A stretch of 64,000 bases of DNA, taken from Hyphomicrobiales bacterium. Lineage in GTDB: Bacteria; Pseudomonadota; Alphaproteobacteria; Rhizobiales; Rhizobiaceae. The notes below the pieces were generated by a model, which was given only the letters and a program-made list of their open reading frames with translations, searched no databases and was not told where the DNA came from. Both the position numbers and the translations under genes were made by a program. Shown one piece after another: positions 15,916-24,695 of this stretch; the stretch's first letter is position 1, and each line of letters opens with the position of its first letter. The stretch spans positions 1 to 64,000 of the forward strand of contig UBMU01000030.1 of the NCBI GenBank assembly GCA_900466605.1, written 5' to 3'.

Positions 15916-17238
15916 ATGAATTGGAAACACTACGGCCTCGGCCTGGCGATCGCTCTAGAGTTGATGATCTGCGGCGCGGCCGGTGCACAAAGCCAAACCA
16001 GCGACGAGGACGTCAGCCAGGCCTATATCTATCTGCTTGGCCGCCTTCTGGTTGCGCGTCAGCAGCAGCTCGACTTTCAGGAAGGTTTCAAGTGGAACGA
16101 AATCGTTCACCGCGAACCGGGCAAGGTCGACTGGCCCAATCCGAACCTTGACGTGGCCTATTCAGAGGCGTGGATTGCGATCGACGAGACAAGTTGCACG
16201 ATTGCGACCGTTCCGGAGGTGAAAGACCGATACTTCACCGTGCAGCTCCTCAATGGCTGGGGAGAAACGCTCGCCAATATCAACGAGCGCGTCTTTCCGC
16301 AAAAGTCGTCAGGCGACTTCGCGATATGCCTGCAGGATGCGAAGGTGGAGCTTCCAGGAAACATTACCTCGAGGATCGATCTTCCTGTTAAATCTGCCCG
16401 TGTCCTCGTCCGCGTCGCTCTCGGCGACGACAGGGACAAGGCTGTCGAGCTGCAGCGCCAGTTCACGTTCAGGGCGACGGGCTCCCCGAAGCTACCGGAG
16501 ATTCCCAAGACGCCGATCTTCGATCTGGAGATGTTGCCTGGCGTTGTGGCATTCGAGACCGCTCAGATCGCCCTCGACAGCGAGCCCGATCTCAATCCCG
16601 GTCTGGAACCGCTCGCCGAAAAAGCCCGGGCGATCGGGGAAGCGGTCAAGGACACAGGCGAACGCGGGCGCATCGAGGAGGTCATACATGAGCGCGCCCT
16701 GGCCGACTTTGCGAAGGCAGGCCCGTCTATCGGACACGGAACCACCCGGAACGGCTGGACACGGCCCGCCGCCGTCGGAACCTATAACATCGATTATCTC
16801 GCGCGGACGCTGGTCAATTACGGTGGCATCTGGGCAAACATCGCGCCTGAGGTGATGTACTACAGGGCCAGCAACGACGGCACCGGCGCGAAGCTCAGCG
16901 GCGACAACTCCTACACGCTCACCTTCCCGAAGGATGCGCTGCCAGGGCGTTTTGCCAAATACTTCTGGTCGGTCATCGCGGTGGACACGACCCACTTTCG
17001 CGTCCTGCCGAACCCTTTGAGCCGATACCTGCTGAACGAGCAATCCCGTCCGCAATACGGGGCGGACGGCTCGCTTACGCTTTACTTGGCAGCGGAAAAG
17101 CCCGCCGCAGCTCCCGATGGCAACTGGCTCCCGACACCCCAGGGGCAGGATTACCGGCTGACGTTCCGGTTCTACGGTCCGCTCGACGGAGTCTCGAACG
17201 GAACCTGGTGGCCGCCCGCGCTTGTAAAGGCGCAGTGA
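15916..17238 (+). CDS. Exported DUF1254/DUF1214 domain protein
   Basis: The start at 15916 (MNWKHYGLGLAIAL) has GAGGGAGG upstream and a signal peptide cleaved near GAAGAQS. The 440-residue protein has the DUF1254 pattern in its first half (DEDVSQAYIYLLGR, NPNLDVAYSEAWIAID) and the DUF1214 pattern in the second (YNIDYLARTLVNYGGIWA, GRFAKYFWSVIAVDTTHFRVLPN). The family is widespread in soil bacteria; its biochemical function is unknown. The next gene is convergent. Confidence 0.85.
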   Translation: MNWKHYGLGLAIALELMICGAAGAQSQTSDEDVSQAYIYLLGRLLVARQQQLDFQEGFKWNEIVHREPGKVDWPNPNLDVAYSEAWIAIDETSCTIATVPEVKDRYFTVQLLNGWGETLANINERVFPQKSSGDFAICLQDAKVELPGNITSRIDLPVKSARVLVRVALGDDRDKAVELQRQFTFRATGSPKLPEIPKTPIFDLEMLPGVVAFETAQIALDSEPDLNPGLEPLAEKARAIGEAVKDTGERGRIEEVIHERALADFAKAGPSIGHGTTRNGWTRPAAVGTYNIDYLARTLVNYGGIWANIAPEVMYYRASNDGTGAKLSGDNSYTLTFPKDALPGRFAKYFWSVIAVDTTHFRVLPNPLSRYLLNEQSRPQYGADGSLTLYLAAEKPAAAPDGNWLPTPQGQDYRLTFRFYGPLDGVSNGTWWPPALVKAQ

Positions 17239-17265
17239 GGTGACAGCGTGGGCTGGCCGCAAGAT

Positions 17266-18306
17266 CTACTGTGCGTGTCTCAGCTTCGCTGCATCGCGGA
17301 AGGAGATCAAACGTCGGCTTTGCTCATCCCACAGGACCAGCTTTACACACCGCAGGCTCTCCATCAGGGTGATGCGGCCAATTCCGGCCAATGCCGGATG
17401 GTCAGTCAACACCTCCGGAAGCCTGTAATAGGGCACCCTGCTCGACAGGTGGTGAACGTGATGGATACCGATATTGCCGGTGATCCACCGGAGGGCCCGC
17501 GGCAGGTCGTAATGCGATGAACCGTGAAGGGCCGCATGTGGAAATTGCCATTCCGGTTCCCTTGACCAATGGGTCTCCTCAAACTGATGCTGCACGTAGA
17601 AGAGCCATATGCCCGCGGTTGCCGCCAGTAGCGCGATGGGCAGGTGCACCAGAAGGAAGGGCAGGATTCCGATTGCCCACATCAACGCCGCGGAGATAAT
17701 CGCGATCGCCAGATTTGTCGCCATGGTGGATACCCATGGCAAGGAGCCGGATCTCATCATGCCGAAGGGTAGCCGCTGTTTGAACAGGAACAGCCATGCC
17801 GGACCGATGCCGAACATGACTGCCGGATGCCGGTAAAGACGGTAGTTAAGCCGGCCCAGCCAGGAGCGCGCGCGGTATTCCGATACCGTCAGCGTTGTTA
17901 TGTCGCCAACGCCGCGCGCCTCGAGATTTCCCGCCGAGGCATGATGCTCGGCATGGGCGCGACGCCAATAATCGTAGGGTGTAAGCGTCAGGACACCGAT
18001 CACGCGGCCGGTCCAATCGTCGATGCGCCGACGCGCGAAGAAAGAACCGTGGCCGCAATCGTGCTGGATCATAAAGAGGCGAAGCAGAAAAGCGGCTGCG
18101 GGGATGATCAGTATCAGACCGGCCCAGAATCCGTAGTGAAGCGCTGCCCAGGCGCCAGCCCAGCAAAGCGCAAATGGAACGGCTGTGACCGCGAGTTCGA
18201 AAACACTGCGCCTGAGATGCGGCTGGCGATATTTGGCGAGGATCTTGAGCCAAGCCTTTTCGTCGGAAAGCGGCGGGCTTGGTTCACGCTGGAGGGACTC
18301 AATCAA
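17266..18306 (-). CDS. Membrane fatty acid desaturase
   Basis: Diiron membrane enzyme that introduces double bonds into acyl chains. The three histidine boxes are present: HDCGHGSF (about 87-94), HAEHHA (about 123-128) and HHVHH (about 286-290), with four or more hydrophobic segments. No ATG occurs before the first box, so the start is a TTG at 18306. This TTG overlaps the stop of a 38-codon upstream membrane ORF (TTGA), implying translational coupling. Hydroxylase or ketolase activity cannot be excluded within this superfamily. Only 27 bases separate its stop from that of the DUF1254 gene. Confidence 0.88.
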   Translation of the reverse strand: MIESLQREPSPPLSDEKAWLKILAKYRQPHLRRSVFELAVTAVPFALCWAGAWAALHYGFWAGLILIIPAAAFLLRLFMIQHDCGHGSFFARRRIDDWTGRVIGVLTLTPYDYWRRAHAEHHASAGNLEARGVGDITTLTVSEYRARSWLGRLNYRLYRHPAVMFGIGPAWLFLFKQRLPFGMMRSGSLPWVSTMATNLAIAIISAALMWAIGILPFLLVHLPIALLAATAGIWLFYVQHQFEETHWSREPEWQFPHAALHGSSHYDLPRALRWITGNIGIHHVHHLSSRVPYYRLPEVLTDHPALAGIGRITLMESLRCVKLVLWDEQSRRLISFRDAAKLRHAQ

Positions 18307-18419
18307 AGAATAATTCCATAGACGGCAATGAATGCTGAGAAAGCGAGGGCTATTGTGACGGCAGATTTGATAAGAAATAGCGGGTAGTCGAAGCGATACA
18401 TCGCATGAACGACGTTCAT
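18303..18419 (-). CDS. Small 38-aa membrane protein ORF coupled to the desaturase
   Basis: ATG at 18419 with a CAGGAG site 11 bases upstream opens a 38-codon frame beginning MNVVHAMYRFDYPLFLIK and continuing with one hydrophobic segment rich in Ala, Val and Ile (about residues 19-38). Its TGA overlaps the TTG start of the desaturase, the usual arrangement for translational coupling. The product would be a single-pass inner-membrane peptide that could simply drive desaturase translation or act as a partner. No database check was possible. Confidence 0.6.
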   Translation of the reverse strand: MNVVHAMYRFDYPLFLIKSAVTIALAFSAFIAVYGIIL

Positions 18420-18507
18420 CGTTGCTGGATCTCCTGAGGTTCTGAACATGTCATTGGGACGCCCACTCGATCCAGCTCTAAGCCGCTCGGCGCGTTTCCT
18501 TCCAGCT

Positions 18508-18651
18508 TTATTTCTGAGGCTTGCCGCCCTGAGGACTGCCTTTCGTGGCGTCCTTCATCTGGTTTGCGAAGGTCGTAGCAACCTTCACCGGCGCCTTGTC
18601 CTTCTTGGGCTTGCGCGTCTCGCGGTTGCTTCTCATTTGTCCTTTGGCCAT
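18508..18651 (-). CDS. Small basic protein, 47 aa (conserved rhizobial type)
   Basis: ATG at 18651 with AAAGGA 8 bases upstream encodes a Lys/Arg-rich protein starting MAKGQMRSNRETRKPKKDK and ending GSPQGGKPQK. I recall near-identical short proteins annotated as hypothetical in many alphaproteobacteria, so it is probably real. The strongly basic N-terminal half suggests nucleic-acid or ribosome contact. It lies 88 bases upstream of the small membrane ORF and the desaturase on the same strand. Confidence 0.75.
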   Translation of the reverse strand: MAKGQMRSNRETRKPKKDKAPVKVATTFANQMKDATKGSPQGGKPQK

Positions 18652-19185
18652 TAGCTCGATCCTTTAAGGTAGAAATTGAGTTTCCGCTTCGGCCGCCCAG
18701 CAGGTTCGATACCATTGTGCCATGCTGGGGCTTTCTACACGGTATCAGAAATCTGCTTTGTATTGGGTTGTCAGCTTTGACGCGTCGGATAACGACGCAG
18801 CAGATGCGCGGCCGAACGTCATGCCACGGGGATCTTTCTGCCGCCCAGCGCGTGATGTCGCGTAGATAACACCAATCGCCCTCGGTTGGTAGAAGCGCCA
18901 AGAAATATTATCTGGAGACAAGAAGCACAGAAAGCGAGAGTTGCGGCCGTTCGCATTCTGACATTCGGCGCGGCTGTCAGGTGCCGTATCGGGCCGATCC
19001 CGCCTCAGCCCTTTATTCTCGCTTGTCTCGAATCACCGCCGCCGATAGTTTTCGGCCAGGCTCACCCATGCCTCCCCCCTCCGTCGGGAAAGCATTGTTC
19101 ATGCAGGGCACAACCATCGTCGAACCGTCTGTTCGAGCACTCGCATAAGGAGGGGTTGCGTTTCCGGCTCGCAATGGAGGTTCCT
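18652..19185. other. Intergenic region, 534 bp, no supported gene
   Basis: Holds the upstream regions of the 47-aa gene (minus) and the DnaB-like gene (plus). An open frame runs through it into the DnaB-like gene on the plus strand, but it has no ribosome binding site and reads as non-protein-like, so I do not extend that gene. No strong hairpin or repeat stands out. Confidence 0.5.
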
Positions 19186-19892
19186 TTGAAGCTGTCCGTT
19201 CCTATCTACCAGCTCAAGCGTCGAGCCAAACTACTGGCTCGCAATGACGATATTCCACTTCACCAGGCGCTGGATCGCGTCGCTCGCAAGCAGGGCTATC
19301 GGAGCTGGAGCCTGCTTGCAGCTAAACGTGAGCCGCCCCGCTCCTCGACTTCGGTTCTTTCGCAGCTGGCGGATGGTGATCTGCTGCTGCTGGGTGCCCG
19401 TCCGGGGCACGGCAAGACGACGCTCGGCCTCCAGCTCTTGCTCGAGGCCGTCCACGAGGGCAGGCAGGCGACCTTCTTCACGCTGGAATATACGGAGCAG
19501 GAGAGCAGGAAGCGCATCCACTCTCTTTCCGGTGGCATGGAGCTTGGCGACAGGGTTGAAATCGTAACTTCGGATGAGATCAGCGCCGATTACATCACGC
19601 GCCATCTGTCCGGCTCGTCTCGAGGAACGGTGGCCGTCATCGACTATCTCCAGATACTCGACCAGAAACGGAGCAAGCCGGCGCTTTCGGAGCAGGTTAC
19701 TGCTCTCCGTCGCTTTGCCCGTAGCACCGGGGCTGTGCTGGCATTCATCTCGCAGGTCGGTCCTTCGATCCCGAAATGAAAGCTCTGCCGGAACTGAAAG
19801 ACGTTCGTCTGCCCAACCCGATTGACCTAACGCTATTTACGAAGGCCTGCTTTCTCAACGATGGCGAGGTACGGTTTCAGCAAGTCGCTTGA
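19186..19892 (+). pseudogene. DnaB-like (RecA-fold) ATPase gene with a 3' frameshift
   Basis: A TTG start at 19186 has GGAGG 5 bases upstream (an in-frame ATG at 19174 overlaps that site). The protein begins MKLSVPIYQLKRRAKLL, has Walker A in LLLGARPGHGKTT and Walker B in VAVIDYLQIL, and resembles the ATPase domain of replicative helicase. The frame stops at 19779 right after FISQVG. The other frame then continues with a protein-like tail (MKALPELKDVRLPNPIDLTL) to a TGA at 19892, which sits 11 bases before a strong terminator. A net loss of one base (modulo three) near 19755-19765 explains this. It may be a recent mutation or a sequencing error. Function of the intact family is unknown. Confidence 0.75.
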
Positions 19893-19903
19893 ATTTAGCG
19901 GTT

Positions 19904-19930
19904 CTGCGGGGGCGCCACGCGTCCCCGCAG
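19904..19930 (+). terminator. Terminator after the DnaB-like gene
   Basis: CTGCGGGGGCG (19904-19914) pairs with CGTCCCCGCAG (19920-19930), one G-U wobble, loop CCACG, followed by TTTG. Its position supports 19892 as the ancestral stop. Confidence 0.6.
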
Positions 19931-20141
19931 TTTGCTCCGATGACCGCTCTTGCGAAAAGCGAACCTGGGGTGCTCGCCGTCCACCACGGATTGCGGGCAA
20001 TCAGAATGATCAACTTTCGCCCCCCATGTCTTAGTTAATAGCGATGTCGTGCCGCCGTCGTTAAGGTATCTCATCGGTCGGCATTCATCGGCAATGGCCG
20101 ATTGGAAGTCTCGTGCTTCTGCCTGACCGGAGCAACGACGA

Positions 20142-20357
20142 ATGACAAGCCTATCCCACGCATGTTCAACGGACGACATCAATGTCGTGTTCGAGGCGTT
20201 GTCTGAGTGGTGCCGTCTGCACAAGATAGACCCTTGCAGCCTCGAGGGATGCAGTGCTGCGTCGACGCTCTTCGACCTCTTCGAGCTTGGTTACGACACA
20301 AAGGACAGCCTTCTGGCCGCAATGGCTCGAGGCAATCCCGCAAGGCGCCGGCGATGA
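20142..20357 (+). CDS. Hypothetical protein, 71 aa
   Basis: A short acidic/neutral frame with ALSEWCRLHKIDP and STLFDLFELGYDTKDSLLAAM, which looks like a small helical domain. The ribosome binding site is weak (GGAGCAACG). The pattern of an N-terminal helix, a loop and a C-terminal helix recalls small rhizobial proteins annotated as hypothetical, but I cannot name a family. A GGCGGC/GCCGCC hairpin follows just after the stop (20362-20379). Composition fits coding, confidence is moderate. Confidence 0.5.
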   Translation: MTSLSHACSTDDINVVFEALSEWCRLHKIDPCSLEGCSAASTLFDLFELGYDTKDSLLAAMARGNPARRRR

Positions 20358-20417
20358 GAATGGCGGCTCTTTGGCCGCCGGCAACGCAAGTGTCCGCGAG
20401 TCAGAGGCAAGGTTGAT

Positions 20418-21272
20418 CTAGCGACGGAGCTCAAGTGTCCTGTTGTCCTCGCGTCCGAAGCCGCGGACTTCGATGCGGTCGGTCCAGACTTCCACGATGG
20501 CGAAGGTATTCTCGGTCTCGGTGTCGACCATGCCCTTGAAATTGAGGAAATGGCATCCGTCGAGGGCGCCTGAATTGCCCGCGTGGTTGTGGCCGCTGAA
20601 ATAGGCTGCGACATGCTCATGTGCTGTCAGAAGAGGAATGATGCGCTCGCGGTCCCAGCTGTCGTGCTCGTTCGGCGGATAGACCGGGTAATGGTTCATG
20701 ACGATGACGCGCTCGCCGGCGGCAGCGGCGGCCTTGATCTCATCGGAAAGCCAGGCGAACTGCTCGTCGCTCGGCATGGCGTTCCAATCCTGTGCGTTGA
20801 TGGCGCCGGCAGCTCTGAGATCGGCAAGCCGGCTGGCGGCTATTTCCCGATAGGGATGCCCTTCCGGTGGCGCAAAGGTGCTCACCTCGTTGCCATTGAG
20901 AGCGACGAAGCGCCAGCCGGAACGGACGAAGCTGTAGTAGGGCGAGACCAGCCCGACGCGCTGCCCGACATCGGCCAGCCGGTCGGGCGTGACGGAAAAA
21001 TCATGATTGCCGAGCAGGAAGAAGTTTTCGTGCTTCAGGCTGTCATAGACAGGCAGGATATCGTCGAAGCTCTCGAAATCACGGTCGATGATATCGCCGA
21101 GCGTCATGACGAAACTCAGATCCGCGTCATTGAAGACTGCGATCGCCTCCGCCAGTTTGGCGAGGCTCCTGGCATAATGGCGGTTCATACCGACATGCGG
21201 TGCCCTGGCCGCATATTGCGGGTCTGCGACAATGCCGAAACGGAGAACGGGAAGATCGGAAATGGATGCCAT
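20418..21272 (-). CDS. Calcineurin-like metallophosphoesterase, ADP-ribose/CDP-alcohol diphosphatase type
   Basis: The dimetal motifs appear in order: ADPQY near residue 16, LGDIIDR near 58, GNHD near 92, NHYP near 192 and GHNHAGN near 230. This spacing and the DPQYA start match the Mn-dependent ADP-ribose/CDP-alcohol diphosphatase group, which hydrolyses ADP-ribose, CDP-glycerol and cyclic ADP-ribose. The 284-residue protein has no signal peptide, so it acts in the cytoplasm. It lies downstream of sodB on the same strand, beyond a terminator, so it is probably transcribed separately. Confidence 0.85.
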   Translation of the reverse strand: MASISDLPVLRFGIVADPQYAARAPHVGMNRHYARSLAKLAEAIAVFNDADLSFVMTLGDIIDRDFESFDDILPVYDSLKHENFFLLGNHDFSVTPDRLADVGQRVGLVSPYYSFVRSGWRFVALNGNEVSTFAPPEGHPYREIAASRLADLRAAGAINAQDWNAMPSDEQFAWLSDEIKAAAAAGERVIVMNHYPVYPPNEHDSWDRERIIPLLTAHEHVAAYFSGHNHAGNSGALDGCHFLNFKGMVDTETENTFAIVEVWTDRIEVRGFGREDNRTLELRR

Positions 21273-21327
21273 GACAGCGCTTTAGGCGCACGGCATGACA
21301 GGCTTGTGACGGTCATCGAAACGAAAA

Positions 21328-21352
21328 CACCCGGCGCGTCGGGCGCCGGGTG
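21328..21352 (-). terminator. Rho-independent terminator of sodB
   Basis: CACCCGGCGC (21328-21337) and GCGCCGGGTG (21343-21352) form a perfect 10-bp stem. On the minus strand it is followed by TTTTCGTTTCG. It lies 26 bases beyond the sodB stop. Confidence 0.75.
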
Positions 21353-21378
21353 CCGATGTCTTGTTCTTGCGAGTAAGC

Positions 21379-21981
21379 TTACTTCGCGGCCGCTTCGTAG
21401 CGCTCCAGGACATAGTCCCAGTTGATCAGGCTGTCGACGAAGGCTTCGAGGTACTTCGGACGCGCGTTGCGGTAGTCGATGTAGTAGGAGTGTTCCCATA
21501 CGTCGACGCCGAGGATCGGGGTCGCGCCGTGTACCAGCGGGTTTTCGCCGTTCGGGGTCTTGGAGATTTCGAGCTTGCCGTTCTTGACGGAAACCCATGC
21601 CCAGCCGGAGCCGAACTGAGTCGTGCCGGCGGCAACGAAATCGGCCTTGAACTTGTCGTAACCGCCGAGATCGGAATTGATGGCAGCTTCGAGCTTGCTC
21701 GGCAGCTTGTTTCCACCGCCGCCCTTCTTCATCCACTTCCAGAAGTGGACGTGGTTGTAGTGCTGGGCAGCATTGTTGAAGAGGCCGGCATTGGTGCCGA
21801 ACGACTTCTTCACGACTTCTTCGAGGGAGAGATCGGAAAGGCCTGCCTCTGCCGCGAGCTTGTTGCCGTTGTCGACATAAGCCTTGTGGTGCTTGTCGTG
21901 ATGGAACTCCAGGGTTTCCTTCGACATGAAGGGCTGCAGCGCTTCATAGTCATAGGGAAGTTCAGGCAATTCGAAAGCCAT
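21379..21981 (-). CDS. sodB: Superoxide dismutase, Fe-type (Fe/Mn family)
   Basis: Converts superoxide to hydrogen peroxide and oxygen. The 200-residue length is standard. Metal ligands are His27 (EFHHDKHH), His77 (AAQHYNH), Asp160 and His164 (DVWEHSYYIDY). Gln73 in FNNAAQ is the outer-sphere glutamine typical of Fe enzymes, although rhizobial enzymes of this group can be cambialistic. The start has an AAGGAG site; a longer upstream open frame has no site and is not used. A terminator follows directly. It is divergent from the small exported protein at 22183. Confidence 0.95.
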   Translation of the reverse strand: MAFELPELPYDYEALQPFMSKETLEFHHDKHHKAYVDNGNKLAAEAGLSDLSLEEVVKKSFGTNAGLFNNAAQHYNHVHFWKWMKKGGGGNKLPSKLEAAINSDLGGYDKFKADFVAAGTTQFGSGWAWVSVKNGKLEISKTPNGENPLVHGATPILGVDVWEHSYYIDYRNARPKYLEAFVDSLINWDYVLERYEAAAK

Positions 21982-22182
21982 TGCGGGTCTCCTTTTGGCA
22001 ATAGTTTGCGTAATCGGCAGGTGAGGCGGAACATAGGAGCGCAAGCATGCGGAGGCAACCGGCGAAATATCAAAAAAGCCGGGTGAAGAGGAAAAATTGC
22101 CTCCGCCAAGCACTTGGCTTTTCAGCCCTAAATCGCTGATCATGGAAGTGTTTCGTAACAGCAGGACGACGGAGCCTTTCCG

Positions 22183-22512
22183 ATGCAGAGGAATAAAATC
22201 CGCTTTTGCACATTTGCCATCGCCATAGTTGCGGCGACCTCCCCCCGCGCCTCGTCGGGCGATGCCTGGCAGGAGTTTGCGACCGAGGTCGAGGGCAAAT
22301 GCAAACAGGCGGCGCGCGCTTCGATCGAGTTTCCGCATGCGGTCGTCGACCCGTTCGGCAGCGAGCACTACGGCATCGCCCTGGTGACCGGCAAGCCGAA
22401 GGGCACGAACGGCTTTGTCAGCTACTTCTGTGTCTACGACAAGCAGACGAAAGACGTCGAGCTGGGCAGCGAATTGGAGACCGGCGACATGCGGATTCTG
22501 CCCGAGGAATAA
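22183..22512 (+). CDS. Small exported protein of unknown function, 109 aa
   Basis: A hydrophobic signal sequence (RFCTFAIAIVAATSPRASS) precedes a mature part of about 85 residues with two cysteines (GKCKQAA and SYFCVYDK) that may form a disulfide. The fold looks mixed alpha/beta with GIALVTGKPKG and FVSYFCVYDKQTKDVELG. I recall similar short periplasmic hypotheticals in rhizobia but no named family. It is transcribed away from sodB and shows no partner gene. Confidence 0.7.
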   Translation: MQRNKIRFCTFAIAIVAATSPRASSGDAWQEFATEVEGKCKQAARASIEFPHAVVDPFGSEHYGIALVTGKPKGTNGFVSYFCVYDKQTKDVELGSELETGDMRILPEE

Positions 22513-22724
22513 GGTCGTCAACCATCTGTTGCGCAAACGTCACAGGTCGGCCCCTCAAACCTGTTGATTGTCATGTTGCGTATTTTGACATCGAACACAT
22601 AGCCGTTTCTAGATGCACGCAGAGCATGCGTTTACGGACTCAAGGCAATTTTCGATAGCTCGCTTAATTAGCTGAAATCCATATTTCGCCGGCGTTTTTG
22701 GCAGGTACTTTTGGGGCATAAGTC

Positions 22725-24212
22725 ATGGTCATGAGCTTTTTTCGTCGCGCAGAAGAGGGCGGTAGGTCGCTGCCGACAACAGGATACCGACCCGCATCCA
22801 TAACCGATCAGCGCTCGGTCGCCGAAGAGCCGCTGCGATACACCATCCCCGACGTCAACGATTTCGCTGCGTTCGGCTCGGCGCTGGAGGAAAACCAGCG
22901 CACATCGGAAGACCTGATGTCGAGCCTCGCATCGCTGCAGGAGCGCGTTTCCTCGCTGCTCGGCACGCACAGCCAATCGCTGAACGAGACCGGTTCGCTG
23001 CGCGCCGAATGCGCGCGTATCAGCTCGCTTCTCGACTACGAAAGCAATGCGCGCCAGAAGGCAGACCAGGACAATCTCCGCCTGATTGCCGAAAACAAGG
23101 ATTTTCGAGGCGACAACACGCAATTGCGCTCCGAAATCGACGCGTTTCGCGATGAACTGACGAAGCTGCAGGGTGTGCACCAAGTCACCCGTGAAGAATT
23201 CACGATCATCGAAAACCGGCTGCTCGACGCCGAGCGCGAGCTGACGGATCGTGCCATCCAGTTCGACGAAGCCTCGACCCTGCTGAAGCGCGCCCAGACG
23301 GAGCTCGACCAGCGAAGCCGCGAACTCTCGATCACTCGCGAGAAGCTCGACAACGAGGCGACGGCGCACCAATTGCTGATCGAAACCTCTCGCCGCGAAA
23401 ACGGTATCCAGACCCGCGAGATGGCCCGTCTCAACGAGGAGCGGAGCCACCTGAAGTCCAGCCTGATCGAGCAGGAAGCGCAGGTGCGCAATCTGCAGAT
23501 GGCCGTTGCAAACCTGAAGCAGGACCTCTCCCTCTTCGAGGAACGCCACAAGAGGCTGGAGGTCGAGCATGAGACCCTGCAGGCGTCCTCGGCGCTTGAG
23601 ATCGCTCACCTGACGACGAAGCATGAGGCGATCGGCTCCAAGGCCGAACTCGTGGAGAAGCTTCTGATCACCGCAAACGGCCGCAACAAGTTGACGGACG
23701 AGGAGTTGCAGGCCGCCCGCGCCGATCTCAAGCGCGTCAAATCGGAACTCGCCACCTCCCTCTCCCGCTCGGAGCGGCTTGCCGAGGAACTGCAGCGCGC
23801 CCGCACGTCCGGCGCCGAGAGCGAGGCGGGCCGCCGCGAACTCGCCACGCAGACCAACGAGTTGACCCTCAAGCTGCGTGAAGCCGAGAGCCTGCGCGTG
23901 CGCCGCGACCGTGATGCCGATGCGATGCGCCGCGACATCGATACGCGGATGGATTCCGACCGCCATGAAATCGGGCAGCTCCGTACAAGCCTGGAGATCG
24001 CAAAGTCGGAAATCCGGCAGCTGCGCGCCGAGCGTGCCATCCTGACGGGCCAGCTCGAGGTCGCGCGAAGCGAGCGGCCGGGCGGGCCGGCAGCATCGGT
24101 CCTCGACGAACGCGAAGAAGTCCGTATGCCGGCAGCCAGCTTCACGCCGATGATCGACATATCGGAGAAGTCACTGCGTGGGCCGTCGGTCGACAACACG
24201 CCCGCCGAATGA
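22725..24212 (+). CDS. Long coiled-coil protein, crescentin-like
   Basis: 495 residues with almost continuous heptad-like coiled coil from about 50 to 450 (rich in E, R, L, Q; for example LRSEIDAFRDELTKL and EEERSHLKSSLIEQE-type repeats). The N-terminal 45 residues (SFFRRAEEGGRSLP) and the C-terminal 40 are non-helical. Architecture and length fit the crescentin-like, intermediate-filament-type proteins annotated in Alphaproteobacteria, which shape or polarise cells. Coiled coils mimic each other easily, so homology needs an alignment. Two nearby ATGs (22725 and 22731) are possible starts; neither has a strong site. Confidence 0.75.
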   Translation: MVMSFFRRAEEGGRSLPTTGYRPASITDQRSVAEEPLRYTIPDVNDFAAFGSALEENQRTSEDLMSSLASLQERVSSLLGTHSQSLNETGSLRAECARISSLLDYESNARQKADQDNLRLIAENKDFRGDNTQLRSEIDAFRDELTKLQGVHQVTREEFTIIENRLLDAERELTDRAIQFDEASTLLKRAQTELDQRSRELSITREKLDNEATAHQLLIETSRRENGIQTREMARLNEERSHLKSSLIEQEAQVRNLQMAVANLKQDLSLFEERHKRLEVEHETLQASSALEIAHLTTKHEAIGSKAELVEKLLITANGRNKLTDEELQAARADLKRVKSELATSLSRSERLAEELQRARTSGAESEAGRRELATQTNELTLKLREAESLRVRRDRDADAMRRDIDTRMDSDRHEIGQLRTSLEIAKSEIRQLRAERAILTGQLEVARSERPGGPAASVLDEREEVRMPAASFTPMIDISEKSLRGPSVDNTPAE

Positions 24213-24407
24213 GACGGGAAGGCGTCAGGCACGGGCCTGATGCCAAGCCCTGCTTCAGTATTGGACTGGTCTCTTAAGGCCAAGATGGATCGTATGAACG
24301 AAAGCTTGCGCGGTCCGCCTTAGGGTGCATGTGCATGTTATCGCCTGGAAACCGCTGCGTTTTCGGGCGACGTTCATTGTGAAGACCCCAAGGTGCTCGG
24401 TGGTGGG

Positions 24408-24695
24408 ATGATCGTCGCCATGTCGAGCCTGCCGGATGCCGCAGCACTGGCCGTCGCGAGAACGGCTGATAGCCTCCTTGAAGGACGCCCGTTAGGAGGG
24501 CTATATGGGCGCGCGCTCCCGGAACGATCTGCGCATTTACCGCTAGGAATCACGGTCGATGCGCTCGATGCCGACCGGCTGACGCTTCCCGACGCCTTCA
24601 TCCGCGCCGATATTCTTGCCGCCGCAAAGGGACATGTCCTTGCCTCCGGTGCGGCTGAACTGACCTGTACGACCAATGCAAAGGCCACGAAATGA
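24408..24695 (+). CDS. Unrecognised small protein, translationally coupled to the MFS gene
   Basis: A 95-residue frame from ATG 24408 (a GTG at 24393 is also possible). It contains SLPDAAALAVARTADSLLEG and YGRALPERSAHLPLGITVDAL. Its last codons overlap the start of the MFS gene in an ATGA arrangement, which supports that it is translated. I do not recognise a family. No membrane segment is visible. It could be a remnant of a larger gene, or a real small cytosolic partner. Confidence 0.5.
   Translation: MIVAMSSLPDAAALAVARTADSLLEGRPLGGLYGRALPERSAHLPLGITVDALDADRLTLPDAFIRADILAAAKGHVLASGAAELTCTTNAKATK

Noticed and set aside
22668..23966. Antisense frame of 432 codons opposite the coiled-coil gene
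   Set aside because: High-GC shadow of a Glu/Arg/Leu-rich coding sequence. Protein looks like a mirror-codon product without a start site.
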